A stretch of DNA of 27,500 nt from Alphaproteobacteria bacterium (GCA_900768185.1 CAAGCB010000040.1:1-27500), one strand, 5' to 3'. Positions 1 through 9,011 are shown, counted from the first letter of the stretch. Notes: generated from the sequence alone by a model not told the origin. Translations and numbers: made by a program.

Positions 1-36
1 GGCAAATGAAGGAAGACCCGACGCGCAGAAGCGCAA

Positions 37-53
37 GCGTACATAAAGTACGC
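37..53. promoter_or_regulatory. Inverted repeat upstream of the sigma-54 promoter
   Basis: GCGTAC and GTACGC form a perfect 6-bp dyad separated by ATAAA. Its centre lies about 93 bases upstream of the start site predicted from the sigma-54 promoter, a usual distance for an enhancer bound by a sigma-54 activator. That it binds FlbD is inference. It could instead be a transcript hairpin at the end of an upstream gene, though no T-tract follows it. Confidence 0.35.
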
Positions 54-111
54 GCGCATTCGAGCATCGGAAGCGACCGTACAGTTGCCTTCTAAATCCA
101 ATTTTTATTTT

Positions 112-127
112 TGGCACGGCTTTTGCA
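112..127 (+). promoter_or_regulatory. Sigma-54 (-24/-12) promoter for fliK-flgD(-flgE)
   Basis: The 16 bases TGGCACGGCTTTTGCA match the RpoN consensus TGGCACG-N4-TTGCW at every defined base. GG is at 113-114 and GC at 125-126, with the required 10 bases between them. The predicted transcription start is about 138, leaving a leader of some 27 nt before the fliK ATG. Late hook genes under sigma-54 control fit the FlbD-type activator encoded at 10408-11739. I found no other match of this quality in the intergenic regions. Confidence 0.92.
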
Positions 128-165
128 TATAAAAAGCAGACTAACTTTTTACGGGAAACCGCGCC

Positions 166-2127
166 ATGGACATGTCCGCTTTCAATTTGCTGATGAGCAC
201 GACACCGAACGCCGCCAATGCGACGGACGGCGGCAATAACGCCGTTTTGCCGACGACAGCCGGAACGACGCGGGAATCCCTGCGTACGGGCGAAGCGTTC
301 ATGCAGGTGCTGAAAACGGTCGGAACACGCAGGACGGAACAGAACGCGGACAGTTTTTTCACATCAATGAACGCGCGGGCGCACGCGAATTCCTTCAAAG
401 ATTTCAAAACGGGCGATGGCGTCAAAGTGGTCAAGATTACGTTGAAAAGAACGCGCGCCTGTGAAAAAACGGAAGAACCCCAACCGCAAAAGCAGTCTTC
501 CGAAACGCGCGCTTTCGACGATAGGCAAAAGATTCCCGCGGCTGAAAATACCGCGTTTGTCCCTGTCGAAACGAACGATAATTTTTCCGCGGCTCCTGTT
601 TTAACGATTGAAACGGCGGAAAACGATTTTTGCGCGCCGACACTGAAAGTCGATGAACAAAAAGAAACTTTCGACACGGAACAGACCGCCGCCGATGTTT
701 TGATCGGCGCGGCGATGCAGGCGGTTGCCGCCCCCGTCACGATGCGGGAAACGACGCCTGTTTCCGACGAGGTCGAAGTCGGCTTTGCGCCTGACGACCG
801 CGCGGCGCCGATTGTCGAAAACGATGCGGAACAGCCCGCCCGCGACACCTTCCCCCTGCCCGAAAGCCGAGCGGACGCCCCTGTCGAGATCGCGCCCGAA
901 CGGCGTTTCGTCCCCGCCGAAACGATGAACGCGCCCGTCGAATCCGCAAAACCGGTCGAAGCCGGGGCGGAATCTTTTGCCTCCGCAACGGCGATTCCGA
1001 CGCAAAAGAAACCCGAAAGCGGCAAAATCGAAACGGTCGCCGATTTTGTTTCGAACGACGGGGCAAAAGAAACGGACTTGCCTGTTCAAAGCGTGCGCCG
1101 CGATACGGAAACGACTGTAAAAACCGTTGCGATTTCCGCGCCCGAACATGCGGAAACGGCAAAAGCGGCGTTGCCCGAACCGATCGGTTTCGACAACCGT
1201 TTCGAAACGACGGCGGTTGATCCCGCCGCCCGACGTCAGGCGCGGGAAATCGCGCGACAACTGCCGACCGACGCGACGGTGAACATCTCGGTCGAAACGC
1301 GGACGGTCGAATCAGCCGTTGAAACCGCGGCATCGGTCAAACCGGAAAAAAATTCCCGCACGATCCGCGCCGAACAAAACGAAGAAGCGAACACGCCCGT
1401 TGCGCCGTTTGACGATCTTGCTTTTGGCGCCGATACGCGAAACGAATCTTTTGAAACCGAAAAACAGCCCGTCAAAACAGCCGTTTCCCGCGCCGAAACG
1501 CAAGAAGACGCCCCGATCGCCGACGACGTTTTCACCCCTGTTTTCACGGCGGGAAAAACGCAGCCCGTCGAAACGGCGAACGGCGGTTCGGCGGTCGACA
1601 CGGCTGACGGCGTTTCCCCGAACGGCGCGAAAACGGAACAGGCTTTCATTGTCGGGGACAAGGTTTTGCGCGGAAAATCCGCCGTCACAGACGTAAAAGC
1701 GTCACCCAAAACGGTTTTTACCCGCGAAATGGCGGACACCGTCAAGATCAACATTCAAAAAGCGTTGAAAACCGGATTGGACAAGATTGACGTTGTTTTG
1801 AAAACCAAGGATCTGGGGACGGTCAAGATCCATCTGGACATTGACAAAGACGGAAATATGAAAGCCGTCATTTCGACCGCCCGCGCGGACACGCTGGATT
1901 TGTTGCGCGCCGACTTGTCCGGATTGAAACAGGCTTTGGCGGACAGCGGTTTCAACATGAACGATCAGGCGTTTGCGTTCAACTATCGCGGCGAACGGTT
2001 CGACGACGGCGACCGCGATCAAAGCCGCCGTTTTGCCGATGACGACGGCGCCGACGGCGAAGCGGACGAAACCGCCGCCGTCACAACGGAAAATTCGGGG
2101 CGCTACGCCCTGAACATCAAAGTATAG
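166..2127 (+). CDS. fliK: Flagellar hook-length control protein FliK
   Basis: FliK is the secreted ruler that measures hook length and switches export specificity through FlhB. This 653-residue protein has a long low-complexity N-terminal part rich in Ala, Thr, Glu and Val, typical of the ruler region. It ends in a conserved C-terminal Flg_hook domain at about residues 522-612, recognisable from the VVLKTKDLGTVKIHLDID stretch and the following helix-rich segment. The start is ATG 166; a second in-frame ATG at 172 is possible, and the Shine-Dalgarno signal (GGGAA) is weak. It is the first gene behind the sigma-54 promoter, and flgD follows 13 bases after its stop. The neighbours flgD and flgE support the assignment. 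The N-terminal region is too diverged to identify on its own. Confidence 0.88.
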   Translation: MDMSAFNLLMSTTPNAANATDGGNNAVLPTTAGTTRESLRTGEAFMQVLKTVGTRRTEQNADSFFTSMNARAHANSFKDFKTGDGVKVVKITLKRTRACEKTEEPQPQKQSSETRAFDDRQKIPAAENTAFVPVETNDNFSAAPVLTIETAENDFCAPTLKVDEQKETFDTEQTAADVLIGAAMQAVAAPVTMRETTPVSDEVEVGFAPDDRAAPIVENDAEQPARDTFPLPESRADAPVEIAPERRFVPAETMNAPVESAKPVEAGAESFASATAIPTQKKPESGKIETVADFVSNDGAKETDLPVQSVRRDTETTVKTVAISAPEHAETAKAALPEPIGFDNRFETTAVDPAARRQAREIARQLPTDATVNISVETRTVESAVETAASVKPEKNSRTIRAEQNEEANTPVAPFDDLAFGADTRNESFETEKQPVKTAVSRAETQEDAPIADDVFTPVFTAGKTQPVETANGGSAVDTADGVSPNGAKTEQAFIVGDKVLRGKSAVTDVKASPKTVFTREMADTVKINIQKALKTGLDKIDVVLKTKDLGTVKIHLDIDKDGNMKAVISTARADTLDLLRADLSGLKQALADSGFNMNDQAFAFNYRGERFDDGDRDQSRRFADDDGADGEADETAAVTTENSGRYALNIKV

Positions 2128-2140
2128 GGAGGATTGAGCC

Positions 2141-2890
2141 ATGGCGGACACTTCATCGATCAGCGGCTTGAACGTTTTGACAAAGGCGCAAACGTCCGGA
2201 AAGGATTCCGCATCGTCGAAAACGCAACTGTTCGACGACATGGAAGCGTTTTTGTACCTGTTGACCCAACAGCTGAAATATCAGGATCCCCTCGACCCCA
2301 TGGACACCAGCGAATACACAAACCAGCTGGTTCAGTATGCCCAGGTCGAACAAAGCATTCAGTCCAACAAATATCTGGAAACGATTGTCGCGCAAAACGT
2401 CAACGGCATGGCGACGCAGGCGATCAGCTATATAGATCAGACCGTTCAGGCGCTGAGCGATTATCTGCCTTTGCAGGACGGGCACGCGAAATTTTCCTAC
2501 ATTTTGGAATCGGACGCGGCGAACTGTGTTGTCGCCATCAAGGATTCCGCCGGCAATTACGTCAAAACGTTCACGGGCGTCGAACCGTCTTCCGGACGCC
2601 ATGAAATGACGTGGGACGGCAAAGACAACAACGGCAACCAACTGAAAGACGGCGCCTATGTTCTGGTCGTCACGGCGGTTGATTCGTCGGGATCGTCGGT
2701 CAAGGCGCAAAAGACGGTTTTCGGCAAAGTCACGGGCGTCGCTTACGACGGGGACACGGTCGCCATCGGTATGGGCGACGTCGCCGTCAACATGAACAGC
2801 GTTCTGGCTGTACACGGCAAAGACGCGGCGACCCCGCCCGCCGGCGACGCTTCGGACGGCGCAACGGACAAAAAGACACAAACGGTTTAA
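2141..2890 (+). CDS. flgD: Flagellar hook capping (assembly) protein FlgD
   Basis: FlgD caps the growing hook in the periplasm and outside the cell and guides FlgE polymerisation. The 249-residue product has the conserved N-terminal FlgD region at about residues 30-75, with LLTQQLKYQDPLDPMD followed by the QLVQYAQVEQ segment. Residues about 120-225 resemble the FlgD Ig-like/tudor part, including the WDGKDNNGNQLKDGAY loop typical of the family. Length is close to the usual 220-260 residues. The start ATG 2141 has a strong Shine-Dalgarno (GGGAGGA, 2127-2133) that overlaps the last base of the fliK stop. It lies in the fliK-flgD-flgE hook unit and is probably co-transcribed from the sigma-54 promoter. 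Confidence 0.95.
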   Translation: MADTSSISGLNVLTKAQTSGKDSASSKTQLFDDMEAFLYLLTQQLKYQDPLDPMDTSEYTNQLVQYAQVEQSIQSNKYLETIVAQNVNGMATQAISYIDQTVQALSDYLPLQDGHAKFSYILESDAANCVVAIKDSAGNYVKTFTGVEPSSGRHEMTWDGKDNNGNQLKDGAYVLVVTAVDSSGSSVKAQKTVFGKVTGVAYDGDTVAIGMGDVAVNMNSVLAVHGKDAATPPAGDASDGATDKKTQTV

Positions 2891-2981
2891 CAATCAAGCC
2901 GGAAAGAACAATCCGGCGCAAAAAAAAACTTTCCGACGGCAGAAAAGGCTTAGGAAAGCCCCAACTTGAAGGAGAACGACT
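2891..2981 (+). promoter_or_regulatory. flgD-flgE spacer with possible hairpins
   Basis: CGGAAAG (2900-2906) can pair with CTTTCCG (2929-2935). A small hairpin GGCTT-AGGA-AAGCC (2947-2960) lies just ahead of the flgE ribosome binding site (GAAGGAG, about 2968-2974). No T-tract follows, so these are not terminators. They could affect mRNA processing or FlgE translation; that is inference. No clear promoter is present, so flgE is probably read through from fliK-flgD. Confidence 0.3.
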
Positions 2982-5900
2982 ATGAGTTTATTCGGAGCAT
3001 TGAAATCCGGCGTTTCGGGATTGAACGCGCAATCCGCCGCCATGAGCATCATTTCGGACAACATCGCCAACGTCAACACCGTCGGATACAAAGGCAACTC
3101 CGCCAGCTTTTCGACATTGGTGACGAAACAGACATCGTCCACGCGCTACACCAGCGGCGGCGTGCAGTGCCGCACCCGCGCGGGCGTCGACGTTCAGGGG
3201 CTGTTGTCCAATTCGACCATTTCCACGGATCTGGGCATTTCGGGAAAGGGATTTTTCGTCACGACGCAAACCTCCCAGCCGTCCAAAGACGATTTGTGGA
3301 GCTACACCCGCGTCGGCAATTTCAGCGTCGACAACGACGGCTATCTGAAAAACGACAACGGTTACTATTTGCAGGCGTGGCCGCTGAAAGCCTTTGACGG
3401 CGAAGAAAACGCGTCGCTGGTCAAAGTCGGCGACAACATGTACATGAAAGCCTACACCGACACGTCGGGTTCGACGGTTTACGTCAACGACAACATCATC
3501 GATTCGACGAACATGCGCCCGATCAATCTGAACACGATCGGCGGAACGGCGCAGGAAACGCAGAATATTTCGTTCGGCGCGAACCTGCCCGCCGACGCGC
3601 CCGTGTTCAACCCCGCAAATCCCGAAGCCGGCGGTCGCTACAGCTCTTCCGTTCTGATTTACGACTCTCTGGGCAATTCGCACAACGCCAAACTGACGTT
3701 CACCAAAACCGACAACGGCACATGGTCTTTGGACGTGGGCATGCCGTCGGGCGCGGCGACACTGGTAACGTACAGTTCAACCGAAACGACAAACGACGCG
3801 ACGCAGGACGTCTATTCCGCCCGCGCGCAGATGGAATTCACCGCCATTCCGACGAACCATTCCACGATTTCGATGGAAACGAACGGCAAAACCTACGTCT
3901 TTGAATTCACCAAGGACGGTTCGACCAGCTATTCGCCCGCGACGAACGAAATCGTTGTTCCGGTCGACCTCAGCGCCGGCATCGTCACCGTTGCGGACGC
4001 CGTCGAAAAATTCAACAGCGTTATTCAGGACACTCTGCCGGGCGCGGGACGTTTCACCGTCGGTGCGGACGGCACGACGATCGAAGTCCGACAGTCCAAC
4101 AGCGGTTCTTCGGTCAAATTCAAGGTCGCCACAACCGCCTGCCTGCAATCCGCGACAAACCCCGATCCCGTGACGGGCATCGCGTCCGGCGAATTCGAGC
4201 TGCCGGAAATCGACTGGGACGTCAAAAACACCGCCCGCATCGACTTCGTCAGCAACAAAATCGACGACTATCTGGACAAATCCGTCACGATCGGTCAAAA
4301 CACCTATGTTTTCGCCGACAAGGACGCCGCGCCCGCAAACGGAGTCGTCACGATCAACATTACCAAACTGATCGACCGCGGAACAGGAACGATCAATCCC
4401 GTCAAGCTGGTCAGCCTGCTGAAACAGACAATCAACGACAACGAACCCGACTACACGCGTTACGTAGCTTCGGGATCGACGCTGGAAATCAACCCGACGT
4501 CGACGGGCGCGAACATTCTGGTGTCTTCGGGGAACTCCGCCTCCGTCACTTTTCAGAACACGAACGTCGCCGCCTATGTCGGCCAGACCGTCACCATCGG
4601 CGACATCAAGGGAGGACTGTCCAAAAAATATGAATTCACGGACAACGCCGGCATTTCGTCGGGAACGATTTTGGCGAACGGCAACATCGCCGTCAATATT
4701 GCCGGTCTGACGGAAAAAGACAACACCGCCGCCGCCCCCGTCGCCGTGATGAACGAACTGTACAACACCATGCTGGCATATTACCAAAAAACGTCCGGCG
4801 TCGAAGATTTGTCCAATTACATTCAAGTCAACGGCGCGACCATGGTGTCTTCGCAAAACTTTTTGGAAGCGACCACCAAAAAAATCGACATGAACCTCAG
4901 CACGCTGACGTTCACGTCGACGAACGTCGCCGATTATGAAAACAAATCGATTGAAATCAACGGCACGACCTACAAGTTCGCGCGCGGCGTGTCGGATTCC
5001 AAAACGCTGGATCTGAACAATCTGATCGCGACGCAGACGCTGACGTTCGCGAACGTTCCGCAAAACGGCGAAACCGTGACGATCAAAGGGACGACCTACA
5101 CCTTCGTCACGGGGGCGGCGGGAACGAATCAGATCAGTCTGGACACGCCGACCGCGCTTGCCAACGCCGAAGCCGCCATGACCGCTTTGGCGAACAAAGC
5201 CGGATTGGGCGCCAGCCGAACGGGCGCGACCCTGACGCTCAGCGGCAACGTGATCAAAACGGACGTCACGGGCGGCACGATCGCCGAAACCGTCGATCCG
5301 ACGGGGTTGATGACCGCTTTGGCAAAGCTGGCGGGCGTTGAAGAACATCAGAAGGGCGCGTCTTTGGCTTTGTCGAAATACAACGCCGAAGCGATCCCGA
5401 CCGCGGCGAACAACATCGGTGGCGCGAACCTGACCCAGACGGTTCAGAACGATATCGATCTGGTCGAATTTACGGAAACGAACGGTCTGGGCGACGCGCT
5501 GAGCGTCGTCGGCAAAGACAACGGCAAACAGACCAATCAGCCCGACACCGACGGCACTTTGGTGGTGAAAAACACGTTTTCCTACAATAATGTCGAAAAC
5601 GCGCAAAGCGGTTCTCTGATTCCCGCGGTCAGTTTCAACGCCGACGGCACGCCGAAGGAAATCAACACCGGCAAGATTTCGCTGGAATGGGCGAACGGTG
5701 CCAGTGACATGACGGGCAACTATTACGAAAGTTCGCAGATCAACCTGTACATCGGCGATGAAAACACCGCGAAAGGGCTGACCCAGCTGGCGGGCAAGTT
5801 CACGACAAACTATGTCACGCAGGACGGCGCGAAATACGGCAACTACACGGGCGTTTCCGTTTCCAAAGACGGCATCGTCACCGCGATTTTCGACAACGGC

Positions 5901-6194
5901 GAAACCCGCGCCATCGCGCAAATTCCCATTGCGACCTTTGTCGATCCCAATGCGCTGGAAGCTTTGACCGGAAATTCGTATATCGAAACGACATCGTCGG
6001 GCAACGCCACGCTGCGCACGGCGGGCGACGGCGGCGCGGGCGTCATTTCAGCCAACGCGCTGGAATCGTCCACCGTCGACATCGCCGAGGAATTCACGGA
6101 CATGATCACGACGCAACGCGCCTATTCCGCGGCGTCGAAAATCATCACCACCGCCGATTCCATGCTGGAAGAACTGCTGACAATCAAACGGTAG
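2982..6194 (+). CDS. flgE: Flagellar hook protein FlgE, oversized
   Basis: FlgE is the structural subunit of the flagellar hook. The N-terminus (residues 1-60) has the rod/hook signature, with SGLNAQSAAMSIISDNIAN and then NTVGYKG. The C-terminus (about 1027-1070) has the matching FlgE/FlgG heptad region with EEFTDMITTQRAYSAASKII. FlgE-type beta domains lie at about 75-280 and 860-1010. At 1070 residues it is far longer than the 400-600 residues of E. coli or Caulobacter hooks. The excess is residues about 284-840, which include diverged repeats of one domain (see the repeat entry). ATG 2982 has a good Shine-Dalgarno (GAAGGAG). A strong terminator follows. Confidence that this is FlgE, not FlgF or FlgG, rests on size and on the flgD neighbour. 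Confidence 0.93.
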   Translation: MSLFGALKSGVSGLNAQSAAMSIISDNIANVNTVGYKGNSASFSTLVTKQTSSTRYTSGGVQCRTRAGVDVQGLLSNSTISTDLGISGKGFFVTTQTSQPSKDDLWSYTRVGNFSVDNDGYLKNDNGYYLQAWPLKAFDGEENASLVKVGDNMYMKAYTDTSGSTVYVNDNIIDSTNMRPINLNTIGGTAQETQNISFGANLPADAPVFNPANPEAGGRYSSSVLIYDSLGNSHNAKLTFTKTDNGTWSLDVGMPSGAATLVTYSSTETTNDATQDVYSARAQMEFTAIPTNHSTISMETNGKTYVFEFTKDGSTSYSPATNEIVVPVDLSAGIVTVADAVEKFNSVIQDTLPGAGRFTVGADGTTIEVRQSNSGSSVKFKVATTACLQSATNPDPVTGIASGEFELPEIDWDVKNTARIDFVSNKIDDYLDKSVTIGQNTYVFADKDAAPANGVVTINITKLIDRGTGTINPVKLVSLLKQTINDNEPDYTRYVASGSTLEINPTSTGANILVSSGNSASVTFQNTNVAAYVGQTVTIGDIKGGLSKKYEFTDNAGISSGTILANGNIAVNIAGLTEKDNTAAAPVAVMNELYNTMLAYYQKTSGVEDLSNYIQVNGATMVSSQNFLEATTKKIDMNLSTLTFTSTNVADYENKSIEINGTTYKFARGVSDSKTLDLNNLIATQTLTFANVPQNGETVTIKGTTYTFVTGAAGTNQISLDTPTALANAEAAMTALANKAGLGASRTGATLTLSGNVIKTDVTGGTIAETVDPTGLMTALAKLAGVEEHQKGASLALSKYNAEAIPTAANNIGGANLTQTVQNDIDLVEFTETNGLGDALSVVGKDNGKQTNQPDTDGTLVVKNTFSYNNVENAQSGSLIPAVSFNADGTPKEINTGKISLEWANGASDMTGNYYESSQINLYIGDENTAKGLTQLAGKFTTNYVTQDGAKYGNYTGVSVSKDGIVTAIFDNGETRAIAQIPIATFVDPNALEALTGNSYIETTSSGNATLRTAGDGGAGVISANALESSTVDIAEEFTDMITTQRAYSAASKIITTADSMLEELLTIKR
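4236..5381 (+). repeat. Diverged tandem domain repeats inside flgE
   Basis: In the protein, one pattern recurs: an F-rich strand, then xVxI...Y.F. Copies start near residues 419 (KSVTIGQNTYVF), 521 (QTVTIG...KYEF), 641 (KSIEINGTTYKF, shortened) and 686 (ETVTIKGTTYTF). An earlier, weaker copy lies near residue 284. Full copies are about 100-115 residues. Copies are similar in pattern but strongly diverged in DNA, so the duplication is old. They probably form outward-facing hook domains; that is inference. Confidence 0.65.
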
Positions 6195-6223
6195 TCCTTT
6201 CCGTAAAAAATCTTTCTTCCTTC

Positions 6224-6256
6224 CCCCCCGTCGGCGCGTCCGGCGGGGGGCTTTTT
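6224..6256 (+). terminator. Intrinsic terminator after flgE
   Basis: An 11-bp stem pairs 6224-6234 (CCCCCCGTCGG) with 6240-6250 (CCGGCGGGGGG), with one T-G wobble and the 5-nt loop CGCGT. CTTTTT follows. This is a very stable rho-independent terminator that separates the hook unit from the fliF operon. Confidence 0.92.
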
Positions 6257-6290
6257 ATCCCGCGCGTCCCGAAAAAAGCTTTGAAATGAT

Positions 6291-6319
6291 TTGTTAATAG
6301 AATCCGCTTATGCTATAAG
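6291..6319 (+). promoter_or_regulatory. Sigma-70-type promoter for the fliF operon
   Basis: TTGTTA (6291-6296) and TATAAG (6314-6319) are separated by 17 bases, and TG at 6311-6312 gives an extended -10 (TGCTATAAG). Predicted transcription start is about 6326, 25 bases before the fliF GTG. It sits just downstream of the flgE terminator, where an operon promoter is expected. A master regulator such as CtrA may control it, but I do not see a clear TTAA-N7-TTAA site. Confidence 0.6.
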
Positions 6320-6350
6320 CTAAAAAAAGTTCTTCGGCTGGGAAAACAAA

Positions 6351-7979
6351 GTGAATTCGTTTCTGCAAACATTGAAAAACCTGGGAATGGCGCGGCTGGC
6401 GGCAATGGGCGGCGTCCTGTTGTTCCTGATGGGGTTTCTGATTTATCTGGCGACGCATCTGGGATCGACGGAAATGTCGATCCTGTTCAACGAACTGGAT
6501 CCCGCCGACACAAAAAAAATCATCGCCCAGCTGGACGAACAGAACATACGCTACAAACTGACCAAAAACGGCACGGAAATTCAGGTTCCGGCGACGGACG
6601 CCCTGAAACTGCGCGTCCAGCTGGCTGAAACGGTCAATTCCGGCGGCATCGTCGGATACGAAATTTTTGACAAGGCGCAATCCCCCGGCGTCGGACACGA
6701 CATTATCAACCTGCAAATGCTTCGCGCGCTGGAAGGCGAACTGTCCCGCACGATCAAAGCCATCGAACAGGTCAAGGCGGCGCGCGTCCATCTGGTTCTG
6801 CCCCGGCGCGAAATGTTTTCCCGCGAAGAACAGCCGCCTTCGGCATCCGTGATTATCCGCATGGACGGCGACGCGAAGCTGTCGTCCAAACAGGTCGACG
6901 CCATTCAGCGTCTGGTCGCTTCCGCCGTTCCGAAAATGCAGACAAAGAACGTTTCCATTATGGACGCGCGCGGCAATCAGCTGACCAAAAACTTCGACGA
7001 CGACGAACAGATGCAGATGTCGACGAACGAAGAAATGCGCCGCGAATCCGAAAAACGACTGATTCGTTCCGTTCAGGAACTGATCGAACAATCCGTCGGT
7101 CAGGGCAAGGTGCGCGTCAACGCGTCGTTGGAAATGGATTTCGATCAAGTCGTCGTGAACAAGGAAATCTACGATCCCGACCAGCAGGTTTTACGGTCGT
7201 CGACAACGATCGAGGAAAATTCCAAAACCGACGAAAGCGAACCGATTGTCAGCGTCGAACAGAACATTCCCGACGCCGACGCGCAAAAAGCCAATCAGGT
7301 CAAGCAACAATCCAACCGTTCCGAAGAAACCCTCAATTATGAAATTTCGAAACAGGTCGTGTCGCAAGTGCGTAAAAACGGCGTGATCAAACGTCTGTCC
7401 GTCGCGGTCGTCGTGGACGGCACCTATGTGCCGCAACCGGACGGAACGCGCAAATACGTCCCCCGCACGGATCAGGAAATGGAATTGATGACGACGCTGG
7501 TTCGTTCCGCCGTCGGTTTCGACGCGAACCGCGGCGACACGGTCGAAGTCATAAACCTGCCGTTTTTCAATCCCGACGATTTGCTGCGGTTGGAAGACCC
7601 CGTCCTGTTCATGGGCTTTACAAAGGCGGAAGTCATCAAAATGGTCGAAGGCTTGGGGGTCGCGCTGGTGGCGATCATGGTTATTCTGCTGGTCGTCCGC
7701 CCGCTGATCGTCAAGGCGTTCGAACAGCCCGAAAACGAAGAGGAAGAAGAGGAGAAACTGTTGATGGCGCAAAGCGAGAATTTACAGCAGTTGACCGGAC
7801 CCGCGTCCGGATCGGGCGCGCCGATAACGGAAACGGAACAGCTGGAAGAACTGATCGATATCGCCAAAGTCGAAGGACGCATCAAAGCGTCGTCCCTGCG
7901 AAAAATCGGCGAAATCATCGACCAGCACCCCGACGCGGCGGTCAGCATTATCCGTTCGTGGATGTATTCGGACAACTGA
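6351..7979 (+). CDS. fliF: Flagellar MS-ring protein FliF
   Basis: FliF forms the inner-membrane MS ring on which the rotor and export apparatus assemble. The 542-residue protein has a first membrane segment at about 17-36 and the YscJ/FliF ring-building domains after it (about 40-215, with RALEGELSRTIKAIEQVKAARVHLVLP). A long periplasmic region follows, then a second membrane segment at about 433-454. The cytoplasmic tail ends in a conserved FliG-binding helix (VSIIRSWMYSDN). An unusual run of about eight Glu follows the second membrane segment. The start is GTG 6351 with a weak GGGA site; I see no better in-frame ATG before the first membrane segment. fliG begins 12 bases downstream. Confidence 0.95.
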   Translation: MNSFLQTLKNLGMARLAAMGGVLLFLMGFLIYLATHLGSTEMSILFNELDPADTKKIIAQLDEQNIRYKLTKNGTEIQVPATDALKLRVQLAETVNSGGIVGYEIFDKAQSPGVGHDIINLQMLRALEGELSRTIKAIEQVKAARVHLVLPRREMFSREEQPPSASVIIRMDGDAKLSSKQVDAIQRLVASAVPKMQTKNVSIMDARGNQLTKNFDDDEQMQMSTNEEMRRESEKRLIRSVQELIEQSVGQGKVRVNASLEMDFDQVVVNKEIYDPDQQVLRSSTTIEENSKTDESEPIVSVEQNIPDADAQKANQVKQQSNRSEETLNYEISKQVVSQVRKNGVIKRLSVAVVVDGTYVPQPDGTRKYVPRTDQEMELMTTLVRSAVGFDANRGDTVEVINLPFFNPDDLLRLEDPVLFMGFTKAEVIKMVEGLGVALVAIMVILLVVRPLIVKAFEQPENEEEEEEKLLMAQSENLQQLTGPASGSGAPITETEQLEELIDIAKVEGRIKASSLRKIGEIIDQHPDAAVSIIRSWMYSDN

Positions 7980-7991
7980 GGAAAGTCGATT

Positions 7992-9011
7992 ATGGGAAAA
8001 TCGGTTGAAAATTACTACAATCTGACCGGACCGCAAAAGGCGGCGATTTTGATGATGTCGCTGCCCGAAGAACACGTTTCTAAAATCCTGTCCCTGATGG
8101 ACGACGAGGAAATCCGCGAACTGTCGATCGTGATGACGTCGTTGGGAACGGTGCCGTCGACGACGGTCGAAAAGCTGTTTCTGGAATTTGCCAGCGCCGT
8201 TTCCGGTCCCGGAACGATGGTCGGCAATTTTGAAAACACGGAACGCCTGCTTTTAAAAACCCTGCCCAAAGACCGCGTCGCCGGCATTATGGAAGAAATC
8301 CGCGGTCCCGCCGGTCGCACCATGTGGGACAAGCTGGGCAACATCAACGAACAGGTGTTGGCGAACTACCTGAAAAACGAATATCCGCAGACGGTGGCTG
8401 TCATTCTGTCAAAGGTCAAACCCGACCATTCCGCGCGCGTTCTGGCTTTGCTGCCCGAACAGTTCGCGATGGACGTCATCATGCGCCTGTTGCGCATGGA
8501 AGCGATTCAAAAAGACGTTTTGGACGGTTTGGAACAAACTTTGCGTACCGAGTTTATGAACAACCTCGCGCGCACGACGCGTCAGGATTCGCACGAACTG
8601 ATCGCGGAAATGTTTAACAACATGGATCGCAACGCCGAAGGTCGGTTCATGGCGGCGTTGGAGGAACGCAACCGCGAATCCGCCGAACGCATCAAGTCTT
8701 TGATGTTCACGTTCGAAGATCTGACCCGTCTGGATTCGCTGGGCATTCAGGTTCTGTTGCGCAACGTCGACAAAGACAAACTCTGCATCGCCCTGAAAGG
8801 TGCGTCCGACATCATCAAGGATTTGTTCTTTAAAAACATGTCCGAACGCGCCGGCAAGATGATGAGAGAGGATATGGAGGCTTTGGGTCCCGTGCGTTTG
8901 CGCGACGTGGACGACGCGCAGGCGATCATCGTTCAGGCGGCGAAAGATCTGGCGAACAACGGCGAAATCACGATTTCCGAAGGCGGTTCGCAGGACGAGC
9001 TGGTCTATTGA
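7992..9011 (+). CDS. fliG: Flagellar motor switch protein FliG
   Basis: FliG links the MS ring to the C-ring and interacts with the stator to generate torque and switch rotation. The 339-residue protein has the N-terminal FliF-binding domain (starting LTGPQKAAILMMSLPEEH), the middle domain with the EHPQ-like motif as EYPQ (NEYPQTVAVILSKVKPDHSA), and the C-terminal torque domain (MFTFEDLTRLDSLGIQVLLR) with its charged helix. Length matches the family (about 330-345). ATG 7992 has a good Shine-Dalgarno, GAGGAAAG (7978-7985), which overlaps the fliF stop. That suggests translational coupling in the fliF operon. Confidence 0.97.
   Translation: MGKSVENYYNLTGPQKAAILMMSLPEEHVSKILSLMDDEEIRELSIVMTSLGTVPSTTVEKLFLEFASAVSGPGTMVGNFENTERLLLKTLPKDRVAGIMEEIRGPAGRTMWDKLGNINEQVLANYLKNEYPQTVAVILSKVKPDHSARVLALLPEQFAMDVIMRLLRMEAIQKDVLDGLEQTLRTEFMNNLARTTRQDSHELIAEMFNNMDRNAEGRFMAALEERNRESAERIKSLMFTFEDLTRLDSLGIQVLLRNVDKDKLCIALKGASDIIKDLFFKNMSERAGKMMREDMEALGPVRLRDVDDAQAIIVQAAKDLANNGEITISEGGSQDELVY

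Larger units (their letters stand above)
1..165. other. Leader region upstream of fliK
   Basis: No complete gene is visible here. Two plus-strand frames are open from the left edge: one ends at TAA 44-46 and another at TAA 93-95 (30 codons). Either could be the 3' end of a gene lying outside the window, and I cannot choose between them. The stretch holds a perfect inverted repeat (37-53) and a sigma-54 promoter (112-127). From about 96 to 111 it is AT-rich, as expected just upstream of a promoter. Confidence 0.5.

Noticed and set aside
141..1025. Minus-strand open frame of 294 codons opposite fliK
   Set aside because: Ser/Ala/Val-rich shadow of the repetitive fliK N-terminal region, and it covers the sigma-54 driven start.
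3777..5921. Long minus-strand open frame of 714 codons opposite flgE
   Set aside because: It is antisense to a well-supported FlgE, and its Arg/Gly/Val/Asp-rich, low-complexity content is what reverse reading of this codon pattern gives.
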